Assembly: GCA_963556195.1 (NCBI GenBank)
Contig: OY744553.1
Location: 14,222,939-14,286,938, forward strand
DNA: 64,000 nt
Source: Sepiola atlantica
Taxonomy: Eukaryota > Mollusca > Cephalopoda > Sepiida > Sepiolidae
Direction: 5' to 3'
Shown here: positions 11,478 to 21,772 of the stretch, one piece after another
Numbering within the stretch: the stretch's first letter is position 1
How the letters are laid out: the number at the start of each line of letters is the position of its first letter
Translations under genes and position numbers: made by a program
Notes under the pieces: generated by a model
Seen by the model: the letters and a program-made list of their open reading frames with translations, nothing else
The model's database searches: none
What the model was told of the DNA's origin: nothing

Positions 11478-13414
11478 TTATGGAAAGGAAAAAAAAAGAC
11501 ATGGCCCGTAGAGATTAAAGTGAATAGATGTACCAACCCATGCGATTTGGGTCTGGATGGGTAGTGTTGAGTTGGTAGCTTGACAAGGGATGCAGTTGCA
11601 CACTGTCTCCTCCACCAGCTTGTCAATTCCATGGAACCAGACCTTTTCCCTCATTAGCTGCTTCGTCTTAACAATGCCCTGGTGTGTGCAGTGGGCTATA
11701 TCTACGTTTTTTTTCTGCAGGGTGGACGGGACCACCAGGCGGTGACCTCGAAGGATGAGACCATCATATGCAGATAGTTCATCTTTGACATGTGTGAGAC
11801 TGGATAACTGCGGGTCGTTCCATTTTCCATCTGAAAGTGCAATCATCACTTTCTGTAGCAAGGGGTCTTTTTCCGTGGCTAGCTTCACCTCTTCGAGGGT
11901 GATGGACTTAGGTATGGCATGGTGAGCCACGTATCTTATATATGCCTCAGCCGAATTGTCTCTCTCGGGTTTGTGGTGAGGATGTCGGCTGAGGTAGTCG
12001 GTGGAGTTCTGGTCATCTTTTCCCGGCCGGTATACCAAGCTATACTCATATTGCACGAGGCGTAGGCGCCAGCGTTCGATTCTGGACGTAGCTGGTTTGA
12101 GACTTTTTACAATACCGAGAAGTGGTTTGTGGTCAGTGGTGATGGTGAACCGTGACCCATAAAAAAAAAGATGAAAATGCTCAGCAGCGTATACAACGGC
12201 TAGCATTTCTCTCTCCGTCTGCGAGTATCGCTGTTCCACATCTGTGAGAGCACGGCTGGCATAACACAAGACTTTCCCGTCTTGTGTAAGCATTGCCCCT
12301 AGTCCAATGGGGCTTGCGTCTACCAGGATATTTGTCTCCTTGTTTTGATCGAAGTAGACCATAACTCCAGCTCCAGTCAGGGCCTTTTTTAATTTTATCA
12401 CTGCCCTCTCTTCTGTCTCGGACAACCTCCATTCTCTGTCTTTTCTTGTGAGTTGTCGGAGTGGCTCGGTGACAGTGGCATAGTGCGGGATGAACCTGGT
12501 CACATATTGGACCATGCCCAGGAATGAGCGCACTTCTCCAACGTTGGTGGACGATTTGCAGTTTGCAATTGCTGCAATTTTGTCTGGGTCTGGTCACACC
12601 CCTTTTTCGCTGAAGGTATGTCCAAAAAAAGTGATCTGTTTCACAGAGAAAAGGCACTTTTTCCTGTTTAGCCTAGCCCCGGCATTTTGTAGTCGTTCCA
12701 GCGTGGACCTCAAACTGGCATCATGTGAGGCTTGGTTACGTCCGTAGACGATGATGTCGTCTAAGAGGTTTTTGACTCCTGGAATGCCCCTCAAAAGATC
12801 CGAAATGGCCTTTTGAAATATTTCAGAGGCTGCATTTACTCCGAACAAAAGTCTCTTGTATCGGAATAGTCCAGCATGTCTTGTGAACGTGGTGATGTAT
12901 CTGCTGGACACCCCAGCTCTAATTGGTGGTACGCGCTCAACATGTCTAGCTTGCTGAACACCTTTGAGTGGTTTAAATCTGCAAACAAGTCATCCACGGT
13001 CGGCATTGGATTTTTGACTTTTTGAATAGCTTTGTTTGCTTTTCGCATATCTATGCAGATTCGCATGCCACTCGGTTTTTTGGGGATTATCACCACGGGA
13101 CTTACCCAGGGGGTAGGTCCAGTAACATCCTCAATCACGTCCATCTCCTTGAGGCGTTTGAGTTCTGACTCAACGTCCTTCCTCACGTGGAATGGTATTC
13201 TCCGTTGTCTCTGTGTCACCGGTGGGACCGAAGTATCAATGTGCAGCTTAACAGTGGGTCCAGAAATCTTTCCCATCTTTCCGTCGAATAATGAGGGGAA
13301 TTCATCTGGGATAGAGGTTGTCACATTAAACGTAAAATTAAAGGATATCATATCCAGTGCCTCAGCAGAGTGGGCACCGAGTAGATTTTGTAAATTGTGT
13401 CCGAACGAGGGGTT
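11478..13414 (-). pseudogene. Ty3/Gypsy-1 pol: RT, RNase H, start of integrase (decayed)
   Basis: On the - strand, in order: RT (PTPWVSPVVIIPKKPSGMRI, FSKLDMLSAYHQLEL), a frameshift near 12915, then RT continuing with FGVNAASEIFQKAI and LLDDIIVYG. An in-frame TGA follows near 12595, then VRSFLGMVQYVTRF. Next come RNase H (LVDASPIGLGAML, DHKPLLGIV), the connector YRPGKDDQNSTDYLSRH, and the integrase zinc finger (H..H, C..C in CNCIPCQ). The integrase stops about 25 residues past the zinc finger, so the catalytic DDE core and 3' LTR are lost. Family: Ty3/Gypsy, K02A2.6/mag-like by resemblance only. The element is dead. Confidence 0.93.
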
Positions 13415-14585
13415 TTAATTGTCGATGACGAACATTTTTGCTTTGCAGCGTTTTCCTTTAAATTCGATGGGGGTAGTGATGAATCCACGGACTGGCATGG
13501 CTTTCCTGGACCGATAGGCAAATATCTGTGTAGCAGTGCTGTGTATTTTCGGCCTGTACTGAAGACCGTCGTACGTGCGTCCAGACATTATATTTACACT
13601 GGCACCGGTATCCAAAACAACGGTCACTGGGGAGTCATTAACGAGGATGGTGGCTGTGGGTGTTTTTGTCGATGTGGAAGTTTTTATTGTGTAGACAGAC
13701 TCATCACTCGACGTAGAAAGGGATTCAATATCATTTCGATATGAGTAAGAAATTTGTCTTACCGGTTTTGAATTGCACACTTTTGCGAAGTGGTTCTTTT
13801 TCCTGCAGTTCCTACATTCTTGTCCCTTAGCCGGAAACCTCCCATGTGTTGCTGAGTATCCACAGTAGTGGCAGACATGTCCGGCGTCTTTGCCACGTGG
13901 CTTGGTCCTCGGAGTAAACTGGCGATTACTGCCTTGTGTGTGTCCGTAGTTGCGTTTTTCGGCGGTATTTTTTTTTTCTTTTTCTCTGTGTGTGTACTGC
14001 CTGCGGTCTCGTTTATTGTTATGGGACGACAGGGCAGTAACCACCTCTTGTCTTTCGATGTCTGCGGCTCGTGTGTGAGCTAATTCAATTGCTCTGGTCT
14101 CATCTAACACTTGTTTGAGTGTGGAGTCATCTCGTAGTGCCCTTCGTCTGACCTTAGAGGATGAACAGCCTTGGACGATCTGTGCGAGTATGTCCTCAAT
14201 CTCACATGAAATGAGTCTAGATTTTCGTCAACATTCTGCGATGCGCGTCAAAATTTGAAGATCTCATAAGACATATTTCTTTGCGGTGTGAAATAGTCGG
14301 TCAGTGACTTCTTTGCTACTTCGTAGTGTTTGATATTTTTTATCCATCCGATTCGACGGTTGCACCGACGCCTTTTTGTATCTCCGTAAAATTGTGGAAA
14401 ATATCAAAAACTTTGTCACCGGCAAGATGAAGTAGGCACGCCTTCTTCTTACCGTCACCTCGAATATCAAAAGCCACGAACAGATTCTCAAGTTTGTCCA
14501 ACCACTTTTGTCAACGATTACCGTTAGTACTCGGATTTTCGTGGACGCTAAAACTTGGAAAATGCATTGGACCGTTGTGTGACAT
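13415..14585 (-). pseudogene. Ty3/Gypsy-1 gag and protease (decayed)
   Basis: Gag can be followed on the - strand from an ATG at 14585 with stops and frame changes: capsid text WLDKLENLFVAFDI and CLLHLAGDKVFDIF, then ALRDDSTLKQVLDETRAIEL. A zinc-knuckle pair follows (CHYCGYSATHGRFPAKGQEC, CRNCRKKNHFAKVC). The aspartic protease has the intact triad VVLDTGASVNI. A TAA separates protease from RT near 13413. At least two stops break the gag. Gag and protease share one frame with the N-terminal RT, as expected of a single gag-pol fusion. Confidence 0.88.
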
Positions 14586-14720
14586 TCTGTTTTTTTTTTT
14601 TTTTTAATAAAAAAAAACGTGGATATTTCTTCGTTTTTTTTCTTTTTGAATAAAAAACGTTAGCTCGTATGTTCGAACACTTTGTGAGTTTTTTTTTTCG
14701 TTTAAATTCTCGTCGCCAGT

Positions 14721-14956
14721 TGCTATGATGTGGTTATTCACTGAAAATAAGAAGTAAAATAAGAAGTGGACAGAGGTAAAAAAGGACACAAACACGATGT
14801 TACTTGGTCGGTCGCCCGGTGCGTAAGAACGATACTTGTAAAAACGCATGTTTATATACATCAGAAAGAACAAGGGAGATAATTACAGATTACAAATAAT
14901 TACAGTGCAAGGGAAATAACCGTTGTCATTCCCAAAATGTACGATTAAATATTACA
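14721..14956 (-). mobile_element. Candidate 5' LTR of Gypsy-1 with adjacent primer binding site
   Basis: On the - strand the segment begins TGTAATATTT and ends ATAGCA, has a TATA-like TATATAAACATG, and is followed at once by ACTGGCGACGAG, which looks like the TGG-starting primer binding site of many Gypsy elements. Gag starts 136 bases downstream. No 3' LTR exists in the window to confirm the limits, so the borders are inferred. Confidence 0.6.
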
Positions 14957-15957
14957 GGTAGTAATTCTGGCAGAGCTTCGAGGGTAGAATATTGGCCACT
15001 ATTTATTCATAATATGGGTCCATAAGAAAAACACACACAAAAAAGAAGCAATTATTTTATTTATAACATTTTTTTATGTATTTTTTCAGCAAGAAAAAAA
15101 AAAATTAAGAAAATGACCAAAAAAAATTGTTACATGTCCTTAAAAACACTATCTGGTCCGGAAGAGGGTGATCATTTAAATTTATATGAGAAAGTAATAC
15201 CTCACTCTAAAGTCTAAAATAGTTTTTCTTTATTACATATTAACAACATAAAAAGTTGGCGATAAAAAAAACATGTTAACATGTAATCGCCTATAAAATA
15301 AAAAAGTAGAATGTAATGCGAGGGGGGGGGTAGCATAAGCTGCAGGACTCCAATAATACCTAATTTAAATCATAGTTCAGTTGTTTTAATTTTAATTTCG
15401 TTTACAGTGTAAATTAGTTTCTTGGTTAGTTTAAAGAACTACATGGATTAACTCCCTTATCGGAAGTTCGCTTAATTTGGACGTTTGTCAAACCGGAAGT
15501 GCGCGAAATTCAAATTATTTTGCTAAATGTTGTGGAAAATTAAAATCATTTTACCCTTTTTAAACATCTGATGTTAAAAAAAAGAAATCGTGCAGGTTCG
15601 TCCTTTTGTTTATATACGTCTTATCATCACCACCGTACATTTAAGGACACATTTAACCAATGAAAAGCTGAGTTAAAGTTTGTCTTTGTGTATAAAATAT
15701 TTTTTCATTTAAAAAAAAAATATCTATATCAAAAAAAAAAAAAAATGTTGAGATCTAAAAGTTCATTCGATTATTTTATCGTTTGTATTTCTTCCTATAT
15801 TGCCGGACTTTTTAGTATCATTTTTATTTTATACAACAAGGTTATTATTAATGTTATTTTGACATTTTTCATAACATTTTTTTGTTTTGTTATTAACCAT
15901 AAGTTTAACAACTTAGTGGGACATTTTTAACAAGAGCCCAAAACATAAAAAATGAGA
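14957..15957. other. No gene seen
   Basis: AT-rich with A and T homopolymers and a poly-G run near 15325. The 80-residue open frame around 15688-15930 is hydrophobic but lies in low-complexity sequence and was not accepted. Confidence 0.5.
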
Positions 15958-16896
15958 TGCTTATCCAGAAGCACGGAGACATTCGAAGAAAAAAACTGAT
16001 GAATATGTTTGATGTACGTACCTTTCACGGGCTGAATATATTCGATACCAAAAATCACGTCAATTAATCAAGTAGTTTTTATTTTATAAATAAAAATAAA
16101 ATTTTACCGATAAACGAATGACGAGGAAATACGGCCGCCATTACAGCATGTTCAAGGGAGATAACGGGTATATGTTACGAGACTCAGCAGAGGCGCGAAC
16201 GGGGTCCAAAAAAGAACGAGGAAGGGTTTAAAAACATAAATTTGCAACAAGTGAAGTTGACCTACGACGAGAATAGATATTTTTCTACTTACCTATGTAA
16301 TTTGTTTTTATTTTTACGTATTATAAATGGGTTTTCATTAGATGTAAAAAAAAAATGTCTTGTTTTTTTTTTCCAACGTTTTCACAAAAACAATATGGTC
16401 GCTCCTAGTGATTTCGTTAGTAATCCCCCCCCAAATCGGCCATGTTGTTTTTCGAAATTACGCTGTCAAAACTATTGATTTCTAATAAATAGCACTTCAA
16501 ACTGGTTTAAAATACAAACAAATATCACATGCAAGTTTGAAACTAACTTTTACAGCTTACAGTTACTTTTATTTGTTGTAATTTGTTTTTTTTTGCGTTT
16601 TTACTCTGCTGAGTCTCGTAAAAGATTCCCGAGATAACCCTAACTATTACATACGGGGTTGATTTGGGCATCGTTTCTGGCGGTATTGGGGCAAAGGCAT
16701 GGCCAGAGCGCGTACATTCATTCGTTTATCGGTAAAATTTAATTTTTATTTATAAAATAAAAACTACTTGATTTTACATGATTTTTGGTATAGGATATAT
16801 TCAGCCTGTGACAGGTACGTACATCAAACAGATATTCCTCAGTTTGTTTTATTTTTATGTATTTTTTTCGAATGTCTCCGTGCTTCTAGATAAGCA
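15958..16896. mobile_element. DNA-transposon-like element with ~165-bp terminal inverted repeats
   Basis: The left arm (15958-16121, starting TGCTTATCCAGAAGCACGG) is the reverse complement, with few mismatches, of the right arm (16716-16896, ending CTTCTAGATAAGCA). No transposase is present, so it is non-autonomous. A second, inner inverted pair (16174-16191 and 16604-16621, TTACGAGACTCAGCAGAG) suggests another element nested inside. No clear target duplication was seen. Confidence 0.8.
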
Positions 16897-17234
16897 CCAA
16901 AATACACTAGTTGTGCATTAAACTAAAAACGCTTTAAAATAAGTAAAAACAACTCTTCTGCATTTTAGCCATCACTTACTGTGGTCAGAAATCGTAATTG
17001 AAGAGTTCCATTCATTCAACCCAGTCAACCGGAAGTGCCAGACTAAATTCTTTTTCTCCCAAAATGGATCTGAATAACCTCAATCTACGAGATATTGGTA
17101 GTTTAGCAAGCGAGCCTCAGAAAACAATAGACTTTTTGCAGGCACACACACAAAAAATCAAACATCCCAAATTGTAAATTATATATATCTATTTTGGACC
17201 CCGTCCGCGACTGTACTGATCATTCTTAAACAAA

Positions 17235-17447
17235 CCCGTGACCCCCCCCCCAAATCGGCCATGTTTTTTTCCCAAGTTGCGGTAACAAAACTATTGATTT
17301 CTAATAAATAGCACTTCAAACGGGTTTAAAATACAAACAAATAGCACATGCAAGTTTGAAACTAACTTTTACAGCTTACAGTTACTTTTATTTGTTGTAT
17401 ATTTGTTTTTTTAGCGTTTTTACTCTGCTGAGTCTCGTAAAAGATGC

Positions 17448-17450
<3 letters not shown>
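17235..17450 (+). repeat. Direct repeat of 16420-16635
   Basis: About 215 bases, near-identical to the interior of the preceding inverted-repeat element (poly-C then AAATCGGCCATG..GTCTCGTAAAAGAT). It ends directly at a (TA)n tract (17453-17486). Probably a second, truncated copy of the inner element. Confidence 0.85.
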
Positions 17451-17487
<37 letters not shown>

Positions 17488-18186
17488 CAATGTTGACTGT
17501 TTGTTGGATTTTCGTTTTAAAAGATCACTGTTGACTATTTTGATAAAATACAATAAAAAAAATCACTAAAATCATTGACTATTCATTTAAATGATAAATT
17601 TTCGTTTTAAAAATAACTGTTGACTATTTTGAGAAAGTTTTAATTCATACAGTAAAAAAAAACACATTTTTATTATTTTTATAAATTTTTAAATTATTAA
17701 ATAAAATATTTTCATATTCAATAACGATACATTGTTCGCTGTTATTATTGTGGTTTTGGATAATATCTAATTCTGTTACTTCCGGTTGGTTGTCTGCCCT
17801 TGCCTTCAAAAGAGGAAAGCAAAAAGTCCGAGTGACGGCTAAAATGCAGAAGTGCCGTAAAAACAAACAAAAACTTATCCATGTAGGTAGAAGAGTAACT
17901 TATCTTGCCTTTAGTAACATTTTTTGTTGTATATTTCTTTTTGTTGTTTTTCCCCCTTTTTTTTGTTTTGTTGGCTCTTGTTAAAACTGCCCCCTTTTTA
18001 TGTATTTTATGTATTTATTATTTTTAATCTTATTATTTTTAAAGATTTGTACGGTTTTTATAAGTCATAAAATGGCGCTTTTGCAGTTTCACAATGGCAT
18101 GTTAAGCCTCTCGTTAAAAACATAGCTAAAGAAATGTATAAACTTTGTTATTATATTTCTGAATTTTTGAGATGAGGATTGATAAT
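17451..18186. other. No gene seen; (TA)n and a dispersed 85-bp segment
   Basis: (TA)n at 17453-17486. The segment 17862-17945 (AAACTTATCCATGTAGGTAG, then TAACTTATCTTGCCTTTAG) recurs at 56513-56590, so it is part of another dispersed family. Confidence 0.6.
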
Positions 18187-18425
18187 TTGTATAATTTTGA
18201 TTATTCGGACTACTGTTCTCATCTTGAGTGTTATCACAACGTTTCGGCCGCTGTAGCCTCCATCCTTCTTCAGGTGTATCTGTTCGAACCTTGGAATCTG
18301 GACGGAATTTCGAAATATTCCCGAATTCGAAAAGATACACTTGAAGAAGGCCGGAGGTTACAGCGGCCGAAATGTTGTGATGATAACACTCAAGATGAGA
18401 ACAGTAGTCCTAATAATCAAAATTA
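18187..18425. mobile_element. Foldback element with hammerhead-like core motifs
   Basis: Left arm (about 18187-18285) and right arm (about 18325-18425) are inverted copies around a short centre. The arm carries CTTGAAGAAGGCCGG..CGGCCGAAA: a CTGAAGA-like block, a 5-bp GC stem and GAAA, the layout of a hammerhead core. The cleavage site and stem I could not be paired, so it is only hammerhead-like. Half copies occur at about 31555-31670 and, decayed, 3445-3500. Such sequences often come from Penelope-like element termini; that origin is inferred. The right end is interrupted by the 18426-19332 insertion and resumes at 19341. Confidence 0.65.
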
Positions 18426-19332
18426 GGTACTACTCCAGGGTGTGCGCCTAATTTCCGTGACTGCTTGGCAGCAGCGATCCGACAGCTCACGAAAGAGTCC
18501 GAGACCTGCCGAGTCGAAAACGAGGCTGTAAACAAAACTGGACAAAAAAAAAAAAATGTCTGTCGCGCAATCCTAACCGGCGACTCAGAGGCCCAGGGCA
18601 TACAATGGAAATAGATGAGTCTCTATTCAACCGTCGGAAGAAAAAAAACAATGCTGGTCGTGTTTTCTCCAGCCGCTCTGGGTCTTCGGGGGGGATACGA
18701 CCCCGCAGAGAAGGAGGGGTTTCCTGGTGACAGTGCCTAACCCTCCTTCCAATAATGAAGCCAGTACCTGAGACGACGGTAGTATCCGATTGCTGGAGGG
18801 CGTATAACAGTCTTTTGCTCAGCCTAACAAAACAAGCGGCAGCAAAAGTAGCAATAAACCCTGAACATCTACGAGAAAATATACGTAATTTCCCCCTCAC
18901 CCCCCAAAAAAATATATATATATAAAAGAACTTGCCTAATTGTAAAATTGACTTATTTGCTTTACGTAACACGAAACACATAAAAAAAAAAACATAAAAA
19001 TGTTTCATTTTGCCCACGAAAACAATAAAAAAAAAAAGTTTATTTATAGTTCTTCAGCTATAGGTTTTTAAATTTCTTTCATTTTTTTTTTTTTTTTATA
19101 AAAATATATGCATTTTTTTCTTTCCGTATATTCATCATCTTATATTGTCGTCTGCCAACCTTCCATTTTTTTTTTTTTTTTTTTGCACGATTTTTCGGTT
19201 TTGTTTATACAGCGTCGCTTTCGTCTCGACAGCCTCGTTTTCGACTCGGCAAGTCTCGGACACTTCCGCGACCTGTCGGATCGATGCGGCCGAGCAGTCA
19301 CGGAAATTAGGCGCAAACCCTGGAGTAGTACC
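18426..19332. mobile_element. Non-autonomous DNA transposon, 8-bp target duplication (hAT- or P-like)
   Basis: Termini are perfect inverted repeats (GGTACTACTCCAGGGT and its complement), and similarity of the arms extends over about 130 bases. CAAAATTA flanks both ends exactly (18418-18425 and 19333-19340). An 8-bp duplication is typical of hAT and P superfamilies. Removing the element restores the foldback repeat text seen uninterrupted at 31636-31665. No transposase frame was seen in the 907 bases. Confidence 0.9.
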
Positions 19333-19469
19333 CAAAATTATACAAACTTTATGTACTTATGTGGTAGTTTCTTCTTCTTTCGTGTGAATCAGATGATTCT
19401 GGTGTTGGCATTAGTTTCCCCGATGTTTTTTCCAGTTGGAAATCTTTCTGTAAAGACATCAGGTACTTA

Positions 19470-19615
19470 CGGGAAGGACCATGAGAAGGTTGCCAACATC
19501 CCTAAGTGAAAGTGGTACTGTGGAACCGACTGGATTCGAACATGAAACACCCGGGTCTTCAGTCCGTGTTGTTATCCACTTAACCACCATCACCTCCCAC
19601 GTGGTAGCTGAAAAG
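19470..19615 (-). mobile_element. Candidate tRNA-derived SINE
   Basis: On the - strand GTGGTTAAGTGGATAAC resembles a pol III A box and TGTTCGAATCC a B box, about 35 bases apart. No intact cloverleaf was found, so a tRNA-derived SINE head is more likely than a tRNA gene. The 3' extent is unclear. Confidence 0.5.
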
Positions 19616-19689
19616 AAGACTGTATACCAAAAATTATGCAAATTCATTTCAGTATGATTTTTTTTGTGTTGTAGTGTTAGAGAATTAAG

Positions 19690-20250
19690 TTTATGGTTGA
19701 TGAAAAAAATATTTTATCAGGCAATACCCAGAAGAGGACCCAGCAGCAGTTGGGGGGGGGGGGGTCAAAAATAAATACTCGTTTAGCGACCCACCTCAAC
19801 AGGGTCTACTAACAACACATAATGGGGTAAAGAACGGATTTCTCTGCTGGAGCAAGGTCCAACGTCTCGTCTATGCTGAGTTAAGGAATGCACTACCTCC
19901 AGGGTATTTAATTCCCTCCCACCGCAGGAATATGTGACACGAGGTCGGAAAGTGGGGGAAGAGTCAAGCCAGCGCCCCTAAAGAAGGAGCACTCTGGCCT
20001 AGCAAAAATAGCCTGGGCAGCCCCGTCGGCATTCCCCGGTCAGGGCGCCTCAGGCAGTAAGCAATAAACTTACTCCACCCCAAAGAGGGGAGGCAAGACC
20101 TGGGAGAGTGCACCTCCTAGGACAACCACCCAGGACAGTATACCTCAGCCCGGCAGATAAAAGGCCACCGAAATGGCCCAATTCCTGCCAGTTTCCTAGG
20201 AGGATGGTAGAAATTGAATATGTAGGTTTCATAACTAACTACCACCCCCA
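19690..20250. repeat. Interspersed repeat with a SINE inserted (filled site)
   Basis: The outer sequence (from ATACCCAGAAG to TACCACCCCCATTCC) matches 31050-31335. The 31-kb copy lacks the middle 290 bases, which are the SINE listed separately. Comparing the two gives the filled and empty states of the same site. Confidence 0.85.
19905..20194 (-). mobile_element. SINE, divergent U2-like head variant, inserted in a repeat
   Basis: The reverse complement shares the body with the 8281 and 48381 copies (AGTAAGTTTATTGCTTACTGC, GGGGAATGCCGACGGGGCTG). Its 5' part (GGCCTTTTAT.., TATACTGTCCTGG) has two blocks at the same spacing as GGCCTTTTGG and AGTATCTGTTCT of U2, but little between. A CCAG may be the target duplication. 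Confidence 0.7.
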
Positions 20251-20781
20251 TTCCCCCCCCCCCCCAGTGTGAACCCACAATCAGGGAGTACCACCTTTTT
20301 TTTTTTTTTCACACACAAAAACAAAAAGCAAAAAAAAGTCAGCAGAATGGAAAGAAAAAATAAAGGTATCTGAAACCCTTAATAGATATTTGGAGGCACC
20401 CTTTTTAGGATACCAATTTTTTTTTGGGGGGGGGGGGGGGGGATTTTGGGAAGAACCAGTTTTATAGAAACATTTTAAAGAAAACAGTCTTAAGTAACAT
20501 TCAAATGTGTGAGAGAGCGAGAGAAATGTTATATGATCAACAAACCATATAAAAAGTACAAAAGCATAAATTCACAAAAGAGATATTTTATATATGTTTA
20601 AAATGGAAGTCTACATAGATAAAAAAACATACAATAATTGTTCATACTTGAGTGTCCTTGAAGAACAAGGGGGATTCGTTAGTTGAGATATCGAGAAAGC
20701 CTGAGTGAAAATGTTGACAACGTACCTGAGCTGGATCATAGATGTGGAAATGTAGAACTGTCAAATATCAGCGTTACAGTA
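20251..20781. other. No gene seen; homopolymers
   Basis: Contains poly-C, poly-T and an 18-base poly-G run (20424-20443). These are tracts where assembly errors are likely. No coding similarity. Confidence 0.55.
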
Positions 20782-21240
20782 GGGGTGGGACGTAATGGGT
20801 GAACATTTCAGATTCATGCGAGTAGTATTTTTTTGTGTTCATTTATACATAAATAACACTAAACAATCAATCATTTTGAAAATTTTGCAAAATTCAGAAG
20901 GTGCAGGCCACTAGTTTTTGGCTATTTTACATTCATGAAAACCCTTTCACAGCCTGAAAATGGTCCTAAATTAAAGTACTATATCAGATTTAACCATCTA
21001 TATCCATTCATAGCGTTTGAGGATGTTTTAGGACCTGCAATGTCGCATGAAACCACTTTTTCACCGAAAAATGATGGATTTTGAGTCCCGTGGAGCCCTA
21101 ACGACTATTTTTGGCTTGCACCTTCTGAATTTTGCAAAATTTTCAAAATGTTTGATTGTTTAGTGTTATTTATGTATAAGTGGACACAAAAAAATACTAC
21201 TCGCATGAATCTGAAATTTTCACCCATTACGTCCCACCCC
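20782..21240. mobile_element. MITE with TA target duplication
   Basis: Ends GGGGTGGGACGTAATGGGTG and its complement; arms stay complementary for about 140 bases. Flanked by TA on both sides, as for Tc1/mariner-type insertions. 459 bases, no coding capacity. Confidence 0.88.
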
Positions 21241-21772
21241 TATTATTATTTAGAAACCCCTCTCTTAGAGGGTGCGGGCTCTCTGTACCTTCACCATTGG
21301 GTACGCAGCTTTCATAATAGCAAAGTAAAAGAGTACGGAAAAATGTCTGAAGAGCATCGAGCGATAATGATTGACATCACTAAATGTCTACACACCCCTA
21401 ATTGAGGTTCCTTTGGTGTTTTCAATAGTTCCTTAAAACATGAACTTCGCATAGAGGTAGATAATGCGACCGATTCAAATGCGCAACTGTATGTATTACA
21501 ATAGAAGTGCACTCGCATCTGTTGGGCCTACTTAAAATACCTCCAGTCTTATTGCCAGTGTACAACTGATGCTTCAGGTCATATTGTCCACTGGTGATAC
21601 CAGATCAGGCTGCCCTGTGGCTCCCTGAGACGAAATTCACCTACATTGACGTTTTTTGTTTTTTTTGTTTTTTTTTGTTTTTTTTTTGTAAAACTTAATT
21701 ATGTTCTACAAAACCAAAAACAAAAACAACAGCCCCTCTCCCTTTCTCCCTCCCCTTTTTTATTTTATTTTT
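21241..21772. other. No gene seen
   Basis: Unassigned sequence with poly-T near 21655-21690. Around 21310-21400 a short open frame has no recognised family. Confidence 0.45.

Noticed and set aside
18487..19017. 176-residue - strand open frame
   Set aside because: Lies in a non-coding MITE, low complexity, no family resemblance.
19510..19600. tRNA gene
   Set aside because: A- and B-box-like text only; no acceptor stem or full cloverleaf could be paired, so listed as a candidate SINE.
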